A stretch of 17,721 nucleotides of DNA. Origin: Candidatus Bipolaricaulota bacterium (GTDB taxonomy: Bacteria > Bipolaricaulota > Bipolaricaulia > RBG-16-55-9). Each line of letters starts with the position of its first letter. Positions within the stretch are counted from its first letter, which is position 1. The stretch lies in the NCBI GenBank assembly GCA_027021605.1, contig JALUUA010000035.1, positions 1 to 17,721 on the forward strand, given 5' to 3'. The notes under the pieces were generated by a model. It did no database searches, was not told the DNA's origin, and saw only the letters and a program-made list of their open reading frames with translations. The position numbers and the translations under genes were made by a program. Shown piece by piece: positions 7,360 to 15,076 of this stretch.

Positions 7360-7361
7360 CC

Positions 7362-8183
7362 ATGCCCAAGTTTGTCACGGTAAACGGGCTTAAGCTCGGC
7401 TACGAGGAACGGGGGGAGCACCACCCAGAGGCGCTGGTGCTCCTCCCCGGGATGGGCTACGGGCGCTGGCTCTGGAGCAAGCAGCTCCCCGCCTTCTCAC
7501 GGCACTTCCGGACGATCGCGCTGGACAACCGCGGCTCGGGGCAGAGCGACAAACCCCCCGGGCCGTACACCATAAAGCAGATGGCCGAGGACGTGCGGGG
7601 TCTCCTGGACGCGTTGGGCATCGAACGTGCGCACCTCTGCGGGATCTCCATGGGCGGGCTCATCGCCCAGGAGTTCGCCTTAAGCTTTCCAGGGCGTCTG
7701 AACAAGCTGGTTCTGGTGGCCACCACGGCGGGCGGCTCCCGGGTCGTGCTCCCCGATATGGAAGTCATGCAGTTCTTCTCGGGGCTCGGGGTCCGCCCTC
7801 CCGAGGAGAACTTCGAGAAGGGGCTGCCCTTCGTGTTCACGCCCCGCTTTCTTCGAGAGCACCCCGAGGAGATTGAAGAGCTGCGCCGCTGGATGCTAGA
7901 GCGCGAGCCCAACCCGCCGGAGGCGACCCTGGCCCAGCTGGCTGCGATCACGGGCTTCAACGCCGAGGACCGCGTCTCTCAAATCAAGAGCCCGACGCTG
8001 GTCGTCGGCTGCGCGGAGGATCGGGTGATGCCCATGGAGAACTCCCGATTTCTCGCAGAGCGCATTCCAAACGCCCGGCTGATGGTGCTAAAAGGCTGCG
8101 GACACCTCGCCCCGATCGAGAAGGCCGAGGAGTTCAACGAGGTCGTTTTGGCTTTCCTGCTGGAGGACGGCGATGTGGGATGA
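7362..8183 (+). CDS. Alpha/beta-fold hydrolase
   Basis: This 273-residue protein is a classical alpha/beta hydrolase. The oxyanion region is LLPGMGYGRWLW (about 27-38) and the nucleophile elbow is GISMGG with S96. The acid is D220 in GCAEDRVMP and the histidine is H248 in GCGHLAPIEK. The DNRGSGQSDKP motif (55-65) is typical of the 3-oxoadipate enol-lactonase/carboxylesterase branch. No signal peptide is seen, so it is cytoplasmic. The start follows the first KAS III-like gene by two bases with GGGGGT upstream. In context it may open a lactone, cleave an ester or hydrolyse a thioester or beta-diketone made by its neighbours; this cannot be decided from sequence. Confidence 0.9.
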   Translation: MPKFVTVNGLKLGYEERGEHHPEALVLLPGMGYGRWLWSKQLPAFSRHFRTIALDNRGSGQSDKPPGPYTIKQMAEDVRGLLDALGIERAHLCGISMGGLIAQEFALSFPGRLNKLVLVATTAGGSRVVLPDMEVMQFFSGLGVRPPEENFEKGLPFVFTPRFLREHPEEIEELRRWMLEREPNPPEATLAQLAAITGFNAEDRVSQIKSPTLVVGCAEDRVMPMENSRFLAERIPNARLMVLKGCGHLAPIEKAEEFNEVVLAFLLEDGDVG

Positions 8184-9747
8184 GAGCTACGCGCTGACGT
8201 GGGTGGGGGACTGGTCGGGGCGGCGGGCGCGCCTTACGCCTCACCTGCCCGCCCTCTACGACGCCACCGCGGACCAACGCTTCACGTATAAGGAGCTGGA
8301 CGAGCGGGCGGAGCGCGTCGGGGCCTTCTTGCGCGACAAGCTCAAGCTGGAGAAGGGCGACGTCTTAGGGTTGATCTCGCGAAACCGGGTGGAGCCCATC
8401 GACCTGTACTTCGCCACGGGCAAGCTCGGATTGATTTTGGCCCCCTTAAGCTACCGCCTCGCCCCGCGGGAGCTCAACGAGCTGCTCCGTCGGATCCAGC
8501 CGAAGGCCCTCTTCTTCGAGGAGCCCTTCCACTCGCTCGTCGAACAACTCGAGCTCCCTTCGGGGGTCGCGATGATCGCCTTCGGCGAAAAAGGCTCGCC
8601 CTACGAGCGCGAAGTCCTCGCCACTCCGCCTCAGAACGTCAACCGCCCCAAGCGCCTGGGAGACGTTCACTTGTACGTCCACACGGGCGGCACAACCGGG
8701 CTGCCCAAGGTCTGCCTTGTGACGTTCCGCCAGATGCTCTGGAACTCTTTTAATCTGATCGTCTCAGGCGCGGGGCGCAGCGGCATCGAGCAGAAGGAGC
8801 TTCTGACGTTCCCCCTGTACCACATTGGCGGTTGGAACACGGTCACGCCCGTCTTCCACCTAGGTGGGCAAATTATTTTGATGCGCGAGTTCGACCCCGA
8901 TCGGGTGCTGGAGCTGATCGAGCGCGAGCGGGTAACCCACTTCGGCGGCGTGGAGGCGATGTTCCGGATGATCTTGGCCAGCCCGCGCTGGGACTCTACG
9001 GACCTTTCCAGTCTGGAGTACGTCAGCTCTGCGGGCGCGCCCTGCTCCGCGGAGGTGATGAGGCCCTTCTGGGAGCGCGGGATCCCGATGACCCAGTCCT
9101 ACGGCCTCACGGAGGGCGGACCGTCCAACTTCGCCTTCGTGCCCGCCGGGCACTCGTGGGACGAGATCAAGCAGAAGCAGGCCAGCATCGGATTCCCCAT
9201 GTTCCACTGCGACTACAAGATCATAGATCCCCAAACGGGCGAGCCCGTCCCCCAGGGGCAGATCGGGGAGATGTGCTTCCGCGGGCCGCACACCTTCGAG
9301 GGGTATCTGGACGACCCCGCGAAGACGAAACGGGTGCTCGACGAGGAGGGCTGGGTCCACTCGGGGGATCTAGCCTATGAGGACGCGGACGGCTTCGTCT
9401 ACATCGTGGGCCGGGTGGACGACATGTACATCAGCGGCGGGGAGAACATCGCCCCCGGCGAGGTAGAAGTTGTGATTCAAGAGCACCCAGCCGTTCAGGC
9501 CTGCGCCGTGGTGGGCGTTCCCGACAAGCAGTGGGGCCAGGTGGGCCTCGCCGCCGTGGTGCTCAAGCCCGACGCAAAACTCACGGCCCAGGAGCTTAGA
9601 GCGTTCTGCCGGGAGCGCATGGCCAAGTTCAAGGTGCCCAAGTACGTCGCGTTTGTAAGCGAGCTGCCGCTTACGGGGCCGGGGAAGGTCGACCGCAAGG
9701 CGCTGCGCGAGCGCTTCGTGCGGGGAGAACTCAAAGCGGAGGAGTGA
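8173..9747 (+). CDS. AMP-forming acyl-CoA synthetase (ANL superfamily)
   Basis: The enzyme activates a carboxylic acid with ATP to acyl-AMP and then to acyl-CoA. The 524 residues contain all core motifs: the phosphate loop HTGGTTGLPK (170-179), YGLTEGG (310-316), the hinge-proximal SGD (397-399), GRVDDMYISGGENI (413-426), and the catalytic C-terminal lysine in TGPGKVDRK (K505). The binding-pocket segment PLYHIGGWN (about 214-222) is of the fatty/aryl-CoA ligase type but does not define the substrate. The ATG has GGAGG six bases upstream and overlaps the hydrolase by 11 bases. It most likely activates the compound imported by the downstream transporter. Confidence 0.94.
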   Translation: MWDESYALTWVGDWSGRRARLTPHLPALYDATADQRFTYKELDERAERVGAFLRDKLKLEKGDVLGLISRNRVEPIDLYFATGKLGLILAPLSYRLAPRELNELLRRIQPKALFFEEPFHSLVEQLELPSGVAMIAFGEKGSPYEREVLATPPQNVNRPKRLGDVHLYVHTGGTTGLPKVCLVTFRQMLWNSFNLIVSGAGRSGIEQKELLTFPLYHIGGWNTVTPVFHLGGQIILMREFDPDRVLELIERERVTHFGGVEAMFRMILASPRWDSTDLSSLEYVSSAGAPCSAEVMRPFWERGIPMTQSYGLTEGGPSNFAFVPAGHSWDEIKQKQASIGFPMFHCDYKIIDPQTGEPVPQGQIGEMCFRGPHTFEGYLDDPAKTKRVLDEEGWVHSGDLAYEDADGFVYIVGRVDDMYISGGENIAPGEVEVVIQEHPAVQACAVVGVPDKQWGQVGLAAVVLKPDAKLTAQELRAFCRERMAKFKVPKYVAFVSELPLTGPGKVDRKALRERFVRGELKAEE

Positions 9748-9754
9748 TTCAACA

Positions 9755-10498
9755 GTGGGACGCTTAGACGGGAAGGTTGCGTTGATCACGGGCGGGGCGC
9801 GCGGGATCGGGCGGACCACCGCCCTCCTGTTCGCCCAAGAGGGCGCGAAGGTCGCCGTCTGCGACGTCGACGAGGCCGCCGGGCTCGATCTTGTCAAAGC
9901 CATCGAGCAACAGGGAGGCGAGGCCCTCTTCGTGCGGGCGGACGTCGCCCAGATGCCCGAGGTCGAGCGCACGGTCGCCCAGATCAAGGAGCGCTGGGGC
10001 CGAATCGATGTGCTGCTCAACAACGCCGGCATTCTGAGGGATGCCACGCTCCTTAAGCTCTCGGAGGAGGACTTCGACGCCGTGATCGACGTGAACTTAA
10101 AGGGCGTCTTCCACTGCACCAAAGCGGTGGCGCCCCTCATGGTCGAACAGGGCCAAGGCTCGATCATCAACGTGAGCTCCGTGGTCGCGCTCTACGGCAA
10201 CTTCGGCCAGACGAACTACGTGGCCGCCAAGGCAGGCATCCTCGGGATGACGAAAGTGTGGGCCCGCGAGCTGGGGCGCAAGGGGATACGCGTGAACGCC
10301 GTCTGCCCCGGCTTCGTCGAAACGGAGATGATCCGCTCCGTCCCACCGGAGATCCTTGAGAAGGTAAAGGAGCGCATCCCGCTGGGGCGCTTTGCCTCGC
10401 CCGAGGAGATCGCCCGCGTGTATCTCTTTTTGGCCTCGGACGAGTCGAGCTACCTCAACGGAGCCGTCATCAGCGCCGACGGGGGGATGGTCGTCTGA
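9755..10498 (+). CDS. Short-chain dehydrogenase/reductase, FabG-like
   Basis: This 247-residue classical SDR shows the cofactor motif TGGARGIG (12-19), NNAG (89-92), N114, the catalytic S142, and Y155-x3-K159 in NYVAAK. An aspartate after the second strand (VAVCDVDE, D37) is the feature usually linked with NAD(H) rather than NADP(H), which would favour oxidation of a 3-hydroxyacyl group. The GTG start has GGAGTGA upstream, formed by the end of the ligase gene, and the stop overlaps the next ATG (TGATG). FabG-type fatty-acid synthesis is the alternative, but no ACP, FabD or FabF gene accompanies it. Confidence 0.93.
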   Translation: MGRLDGKVALITGGARGIGRTTALLFAQEGAKVAVCDVDEAAGLDLVKAIEQQGGEALFVRADVAQMPEVERTVAQIKERWGRIDVLLNNAGILRDATLLKLSEEDFDAVIDVNLKGVFHCTKAVAPLMVEQGQGSIINVSSVVALYGNFGQTNYVAAKAGILGMTKVWARELGRKGIRVNAVCPGFVETEMIRSVPPEILEKVKERIPLGRFASPEEIARVYLFLASDESSYLNGAVISADGGMVV

Positions 10499-11505
10499 TG
10501 TCGCACATTCAATCACAAAGATATGCCCGCATCGTGGCCACGGGGCGCTACGTGCCCGCCAAGAGGGTCACGAACCAAGAACTAGAGGCGCGCTATGGGC
10601 GGCCGCTGGACGAGTGGCTGCAGGAGAACGTCGGCATTTCGGCGCGCCACTTCGCCGCTTCCGACGAGGCCACCTCGGATCTGGCTGCAAAGGCTGCCCA
10701 CGTCGCGCTGGAGCGTGCGGGCGTTTCGCCCCAAGAGGTCGATTTGCTAATCGTGGCCACGGACACGCCCGACTACCTCTCACCCGCGACGGCCAGCGTC
10801 GTGCAGCATAAGCTCGGGATCTCGACGAACGCGGGCGTCTTCGACGTCAACAACGCCTGCGCCGCCTTCGTCACCGGCGTGATCATCGCGGGCAAGTTCC
10901 TCGCCACGGAGCCCCACTACGACACGGCGTTGGTGATCGGCGCCTACGCGATGAGCAAGTTTCTAGACTGGGACGACTACAAGACGGCCACGGTCTTCGC
11001 CGACGGGGCCGGGGCCGTCGTCCTCCAAGCCTCCGAGGAGCCCGGGATCTTAAGCTCCAAGATGATCGCCGACGGGCAGTATCACGACTACATGGGCATC
11101 TACGCGGGCGGGACCTTCCGGCCCATCACCCCAGAGCTTATGGAGCAGAGGGAGCACTGCCTCAAGATCCAGAAGCGCTTCCCGCCCGACGTAAACAGCG
11201 CCAATTGGCCCAAGCTCGTCCGCTTTGTGGTGGAGGGGGCGGGCTACCGCGTTCAAGATATTGCTCGAGTGTACTTCACTCAGATTAACGTAAATACGAT
11301 CAAAGAGGTGATGGGGGAGCTGGGGCTCCCCCTGGAGCGGACCCACTGGGTCATGGACAAGTGGGGCTACACGGGCTCGGCCTGCATCCCCATGGCCCTC
11401 GATGATCACATCGAGCAGGGAAAGGGACCGAAGCCCGGGGACCTCGTGGTGCTGTGCGCCTCCGGCGGCGGGTACGCGATGGCCGCCTGCGCGCTGCGGT
11501 GGTGA
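10498..11505 (+). CDS. Second KAS III-like protein with altered catalytic residues (Cys-Thr-Tyr)
   Basis: This 335-residue FabH-like protein keeps the active-site cysteine (C121 in VNNACAAFVTG). By motif comparison the His of PHQAN is replaced by threonine (FTQIN, T261) and the Asn of GNTSAAS by tyrosine (WGYTGSAC, Y291). The fold is otherwise complete, including GYTGSACIPMAL and the terminal GGGYAMAACALRW. Loss of both His and Asn argues against ordinary decarboxylative condensation; acyl transfer, a Claisen/retro-Claisen reaction with a partner, or a structural role are options. It is clearly diverged from the first KAS III-like gene in the operon, so the two are not a recent duplication. 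Its ATG overlaps the SDR stop by one base and the Liv permease follows seven bases later. Confidence 0.87.
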   Translation: MSHIQSQRYARIVATGRYVPAKRVTNQELEARYGRPLDEWLQENVGISARHFAASDEATSDLAAKAAHVALERAGVSPQEVDLLIVATDTPDYLSPATASVVQHKLGISTNAGVFDVNNACAAFVTGVIIAGKFLATEPHYDTALVIGAYAMSKFLDWDDYKTATVFADGAGAVVLQASEEPGILSSKMIADGQYHDYMGIYAGGTFRPITPELMEQREHCLKIQKRFPPDVNSANWPKLVRFVVEGAGYRVQDIARVYFTQINVNTIKEVMGELGLPLERTHWVMDKWGYTGSACIPMALDDHIEQGKGPKPGDLVVLCASGGGYAMAACALRW

Positions 11506-11512
11506 TTTACAT

Positions 11513-12391
11513 ATGGACATCCTGCCCCAGCTGATCGTAAGCGGCCTGGCTGCCGGGAGCCTCTACGCCCTCATGGCCCTGGGGCTCGTGCTCATCTTCC
11601 GCACCACGGACATCGTCAACTTCGCCCACGGCGACATGGCCATGTTCAGCACCTTCGTGGCCTACGTTCTCATCACGGCTTATGGAGCCCCGTTCTGGGC
11701 GGCGCTTCTGGCAGCGGTTGCCGTGGGGTTTCTGCTGGGCGTCTTCATGGATCAGGTGGTGCTCCGCCCGGCGCGCCGGGCATCCGTCATCAGTTTGCTT
11801 ATCGCCACCCTGGGCGTCGCCCTCATCCTGGAGTCCGTGGCCGGGTGGCTGTGGGGCTGGGAGCCGAAACCCTTCCCCCGCGCCGTGCGCGGCGCGCCCC
11901 TGATTTTGGGCGACGTCGTGATCAGCCGCCACAGCCTGCTGGCGTTGGGCGTAGCCGTCTCGTGCGCCGCCGGGCTCTTCGCCCTTTTGAAGCTCACCCG
12001 GCTGGGGACGGCGATGCGGGCCGTGGCGCAGAATCGCCTGGCTGCTCAACTCTTGGGTGTGCCCGTTGAACGAATCTCGATGCTCAGCTGGGGGATCGGG
12101 GCGGCCTTGGGGGCGATCGCGGGGCTCTTTATTGCCCCGTTTGTGTTCTTGGAGCCCGCCGGGTTCGTCAAGGTGATGCTGAAGGCGTTCGCGGCTGCCG
12201 TTCTGGGGGGCTTTACCAGCCTGCCCGGGGCGGTCGTGGGCGGGCTGCTCCTAGGCGTCTTCGACAACTTGGTGGGCGGGTACCTCACAACACAGCTCAA
12301 GGAGACGCTGGTCTTCGCGCTCATCATCGTGGTGCTGGCCATCCGACCCCAGGGATTGCTGGGTGAGCCGCTTCACCGGAGGGTTGCTTAG
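11513..12391 (+). CDS. livH: Branched-chain-amino-acid-type ABC transporter permease (LivH family)
   Basis: This 292-residue integral membrane protein has a run of hydrophobic segments and the family motif IVNFAHGDMAMF (about 34-45). The cytoplasmic EAA-like loop MRAVAQNRLAAQLLGVPVERI (about 168-188) contacts the ATPase. The ATG at 11513 is chosen because the preceding in-frame codons lie in the KAS III-like gene; GGTGGTGA upstream can serve as ribosome site. It directly abuts the permease/ATPase fusion. Together with LivMG, LivF and LivK it should form a high-affinity importer in the inner membrane. Liv-family importers take branched amino acids but also aromatic and other organic acids or amides, so the name gives the family, not the substrate. 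Confidence 0.94.
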   Translation: MDILPQLIVSGLAAGSLYALMALGLVLIFRTTDIVNFAHGDMAMFSTFVAYVLITAYGAPFWAALLAAVAVGFLLGVFMDQVVLRPARRASVISLLIATLGVALILESVAGWLWGWEPKPFPRAVRGAPLILGDVVISRHSLLALGVAVSCAAGLFALLKLTRLGTAMRAVAQNRLAAQLLGVPVERISMLSWGIGAALGAIAGLFIAPFVFLEPAGFVKVMLKAFAAAVLGGFTSLPGAVVGGLLLGVFDNLVGGYLTTQLKETLVFALIIVVLAIRPQGLLGEPLHRRVA

Positions 12392-14260
12392 ATGGACCGC
12401 AGGCGCTGGCTGATCTGGCTGTTGCTGTTGGGGCTCCTGCTGCTGGCGGCCCCCTTAGCGAGGGGCTACACGCTTTATGTCTGGGCGCTGGCGGGCGTCT
12501 ACGTCATCGCCGCGATCGGGCTCAATTTGCTCACGGGCTACGCGGGCCAGATCTCCCTGGGCCACGCGGGACTCTTGGCGATTGGGGCGTACGGCTCCGC
12601 GCTGCTGGTAACAAAGCTGGGCTGGCCTTTGGCGCTCAGCATCCCCGCGGCGGGGCTCCTTACGGGGCTGGTGGGGCTCGTGCTGCTCATCCCGGCCCTG
12701 CGGCTTACGGCCATCTACTTCGCGATCGCAACCCTGGGCTTCGGCGCGGCGGTTGCCCAGCTGCTCCCGAACTGGAGCGGGCTTACGGGCGGCCACCAGG
12801 GCCTTCGGGTCCCCAAGATGGCCCTCGCTGCGGGCTCGGACGCCGAGCGCTACGCGCTCATGGCCCTGGCGACGATGCTCATGATCGCGCTGGCGTACAA
12901 CCTGGTGCGCTCGCACCTGGGACGGGCATGGCTGGCGATGCGGGACCACGAGCCCGCCGCCCAGGCTTTGGGGATCTACCCGCCCGAGCTCAAGGCGTAC
13001 GCGTTTGTGGCCAGTGCCTTCTTTACGGGCATCGCGGGCGGGCTCTACGCCCACCTCGTGGGCTACATCAGCCCCGGGGATTTTCACCTGGGCATCTCGA
13101 TCACGCTCTTTGCCATGATCGCCGTGGGGGGCTTCGCCACGGTGCCGGGGGCCGTGTTGGGAGCCGTCTTCCTGAGCCTGCTGCCCCACTGGCTCTCGGC
13201 CACGCGGGAGCTCAGTCAGATTCTGTACGGGGTAGCGCTGGTGGCCGTCGTGGTGTTCCTGCCCTACGGGATCTGGGGCCAGCTGCTCGTCGGGTATTAC
13301 CGCCTGCGGTTCTCCGAGGAGCGCTGGGCCGAGCGGGGTCGAGCCCTCTTGGCCCGTCTCCAGCGGGCGCTGCGGCCTATGGCGACCCGTTTGGCCCTTG
13401 CGGCTTCTTCTAATCCCGTGAGCCTCGCCGTTGAGCCCCAAACGCGAAACACGAAGCGCAGCCAACGGGGAGGGGGAGGCCCGCTGCTGGAGGTGGAGGA
13501 CGTCACGGTGCGGTTCGGGGGCCTCAAGGCCCTTGACTCCGTGAGCTTTACGGTGCAGGAGGGCGAAATCGTGGGGCTGATCGGCCCCAACGGCGCGGGC
13601 AAGACCACGCTCTTCAACGTCATCAGCCGCTTCTACTCGCCCGAATCCGGGCGCATCGTGCTCGACGGGGAGGATCTATTGAAGCTTAAGCCCCACCAGC
13701 TCATCGAGCGCGGGGTGGTCCGCACGTTCCAGAATATCGGGCTCTTCCCCTACATGAGCGTGCTGGACAACCTCTTGGTGGGGGAGCACCGCAGGTTCAG
13801 GAGCGGCCCGGTGAGCGTGGCGCTCGGCCTCCCGCGGGCGAAGCGGGAAGAGCGCTTATTCCGGGCACAAGCCGAGCAGCGCTTAGCGGAGTTCGGGCTC
13901 CTGATGTTGAAGGACGCCTATGTGTGGGCGTTGCCCTACGGGACGAAGAAGCTCATCGAGCTTCTGAGAGCTCTTTTGGCGGAGCCCCGGCTCCTGCTCC
14001 TGGACGAGCCTGTGGCCGGGATGTCTCAAGAGGAGCGGGAGCGGATGGGGCAGCTCATCCGCCGGGCGCGCGACGAGTGGGGCGTGACGGTCTTGCTGGT
14101 AGAGCACGATATGTCGTTCGTGATGGGGCTTTGCGATCGGGTGGTCGCCTTGAGCTTCGGGCGGGTGATCGCGGAGGGTCGGCCCGAGGAGGTCGCGGTC
14201 CACCCTCATGTCGTGGAGGCCTACCTGGGGGAGGAGGCGTCCCTTGGCAGTCGCGCTTGA
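12392..14260 (+). CDS. livMG: Fused LivM permease and LivG ATP-binding protein
   Basis: This 622-residue protein joins the second permease to the first ATPase. Residues 1 to about 305 form LivM: membrane segments, NLLTGYAGQISLGHAG (45-60), and the loop MRDHEPAAQALGI (183-195). A basic linker of about 60 residues follows (305-365). Residues 366-622 form LivG: Walker A GPNGAGKTT (398-406), Q-loop Q447 in RTFQN, Walker B LLLLDEP (534-540) and switch H572. The signature loop is LPYGTKK (514-520) in place of the common LSGGQ/LPYGQQ form; the key glycine remains. No stop or frameshift separates the halves, so the fusion is real in this sequence. The ATG follows the livH stop with no gap. Confidence 0.94.
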   Translation: MDRRRWLIWLLLLGLLLLAAPLARGYTLYVWALAGVYVIAAIGLNLLTGYAGQISLGHAGLLAIGAYGSALLVTKLGWPLALSIPAAGLLTGLVGLVLLIPALRLTAIYFAIATLGFGAAVAQLLPNWSGLTGGHQGLRVPKMALAAGSDAERYALMALATMLMIALAYNLVRSHLGRAWLAMRDHEPAAQALGIYPPELKAYAFVASAFFTGIAGGLYAHLVGYISPGDFHLGISITLFAMIAVGGFATVPGAVLGAVFLSLLPHWLSATRELSQILYGVALVAVVVFLPYGIWGQLLVGYYRLRFSEERWAERGRALLARLQRALRPMATRLALAASSNPVSLAVEPQTRNTKRSQRGGGGPLLEVEDVTVRFGGLKALDSVSFTVQEGEIVGLIGPNGAGKTTLFNVISRFYSPESGRIVLDGEDLLKLKPHQLIERGVVRTFQNIGLFPYMSVLDNLLVGEHRRFRSGPVSVALGLPRAKREERLFRAQAEQRLAEFGLLMLKDAYVWALPYGTKKLIELLRALLAEPRLLLLDEPVAGMSQEERERMGQLIRRARDEWGVTVLLVEHDMSFVMGLCDRVVALSFGRVIAEGRPEEVAVHPHVVEAYLGEEASLGSRA

Positions 14261-15005
14261 GCTGGAAGGCGTCTGGACGTACTACGGACCGATCCCGGCA
14301 CTCCGCGGGATCTCCCTGCGCGTCGAGGAGGGTGAGGTCATGGCCGTCTTGGGGCCCAACGGCGCGGGGAAGACGACGCTCCTGCGTACCGTGTCGGGGG
14401 TGCTCCGCCCCCGCAGGGGCACGATCCGCGCGAACGGTCAGCGCCTGGATCGCTTGAGTCCCGCACGGATCGTGCGCTTGGGGATTGTCCAAGTCCCTGA
14501 GGGCCGTCAGCTCTTCCCGGAGCTCTCGGTCTCCGAAAACCTGAGGATGGGAGCCTACACCCGTCGCGACCGTTCGGGCGTCCATCGGGATCTCCGCCGG
14601 GCGTTCGAGCTGTTTCCTGTGCTTCGGGAGCGGCTCAAGCAGCCCGCGGGCACGCTCTCCGGAGGCGAGCAGCAGATGTTGGCCATTGCCCGCGGGCTCA
14701 TGGCCCGCCCCAAGGTGTTGCTGTTGGATGAGCCCAGCTTAGGACTGGCCCCGGCGCTCGTCACCCAGCTCTTCCAGACGATCCGGGAGCTGAACCGTCA
14801 GGAAGGGCTGACGGTGCTCCTGGCGGAACAGAACGCCCGTCAGGCTCTCCGAATCGCCCATCGTGCCTGCGTGCTGGAGCTCGGTCGCGTCGTGCTGACG
14901 GGCTCCGCCCAGGAACTCCAAGACGATGAGCGCGTCCGCCAGCGCTACTTGGGGCAATCCCAATCCCATCGGGAGGAGGTGAGAGCGGAGGAGGAGAAGA
15001 GCTAA
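14244..15005 (+). CDS. livF: Liv-type ABC transporter ATP-binding protein (LivF family)
   Basis: This 253-residue ATPase has Walker A GPNGAGKTT (37-45), Q-loop Q83 in VQVPEGRQLF, a full signature LSGGEQQ (138-144), Walker B LLLDEP (159-164) and the LivF-typical AEQN switch, where Gln replaces the usual His. A TTG start at 14244 is chosen because GAGGAGG lies six bases upstream and the product then begins MAVALELEG as is usual; an ATG at 14208 would add 12 unusual residues. It overlaps the fusion gene by 17 bases. It should pair with the LivG half to power import. Confidence 0.93.
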   Translation: MAVALELEGVWTYYGPIPALRGISLRVEEGEVMAVLGPNGAGKTTLLRTVSGVLRPRRGTIRANGQRLDRLSPARIVRLGIVQVPEGRQLFPELSVSENLRMGAYTRRDRSGVHRDLRRAFELFPVLRERLKQPAGTLSGGEQQMLAIARGLMARPKVLLLDEPSLGLAPALVTQLFQTIRELNRQEGLTVLLAEQNARQALRIAHRACVLELGRVVLTGSAQELQDDERVRQRYLGQSQSHREEVRAEEEKS

Positions 15006-15076
15006 CTTGGGTCACCGCGGACGGCCATAGAACCGTGAAAGCGGAAAACCGAGCCAACGAGAAGGAGGGGTTTAAG

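Noticed and set aside
6690..7361. Upstream extension of the alpha/beta hydrolase frame
   Set aside because: The extension runs through the first KAS III-like gene in another frame and is Arg/Gly/Pro-rich. The ATG at 7362 gives a normal-length hydrolase with a ribosome site.
6361..11505. Fatty-acid biosynthesis (fabH/fabG) locus
   Set aside because: There is no acyl carrier protein, malonyl transferase or elongating synthase. Catalytic residues of both FabH-like proteins are altered, and the genes are joined to an importer and an acyl-CoA ligase.
12455..13465. Minus-strand open frame (336 codons) opposite livMG
   Set aside because: It lies opposite a clear membrane protein and reads as a charged, Gly/Arg/His-rich sequence without domain features.
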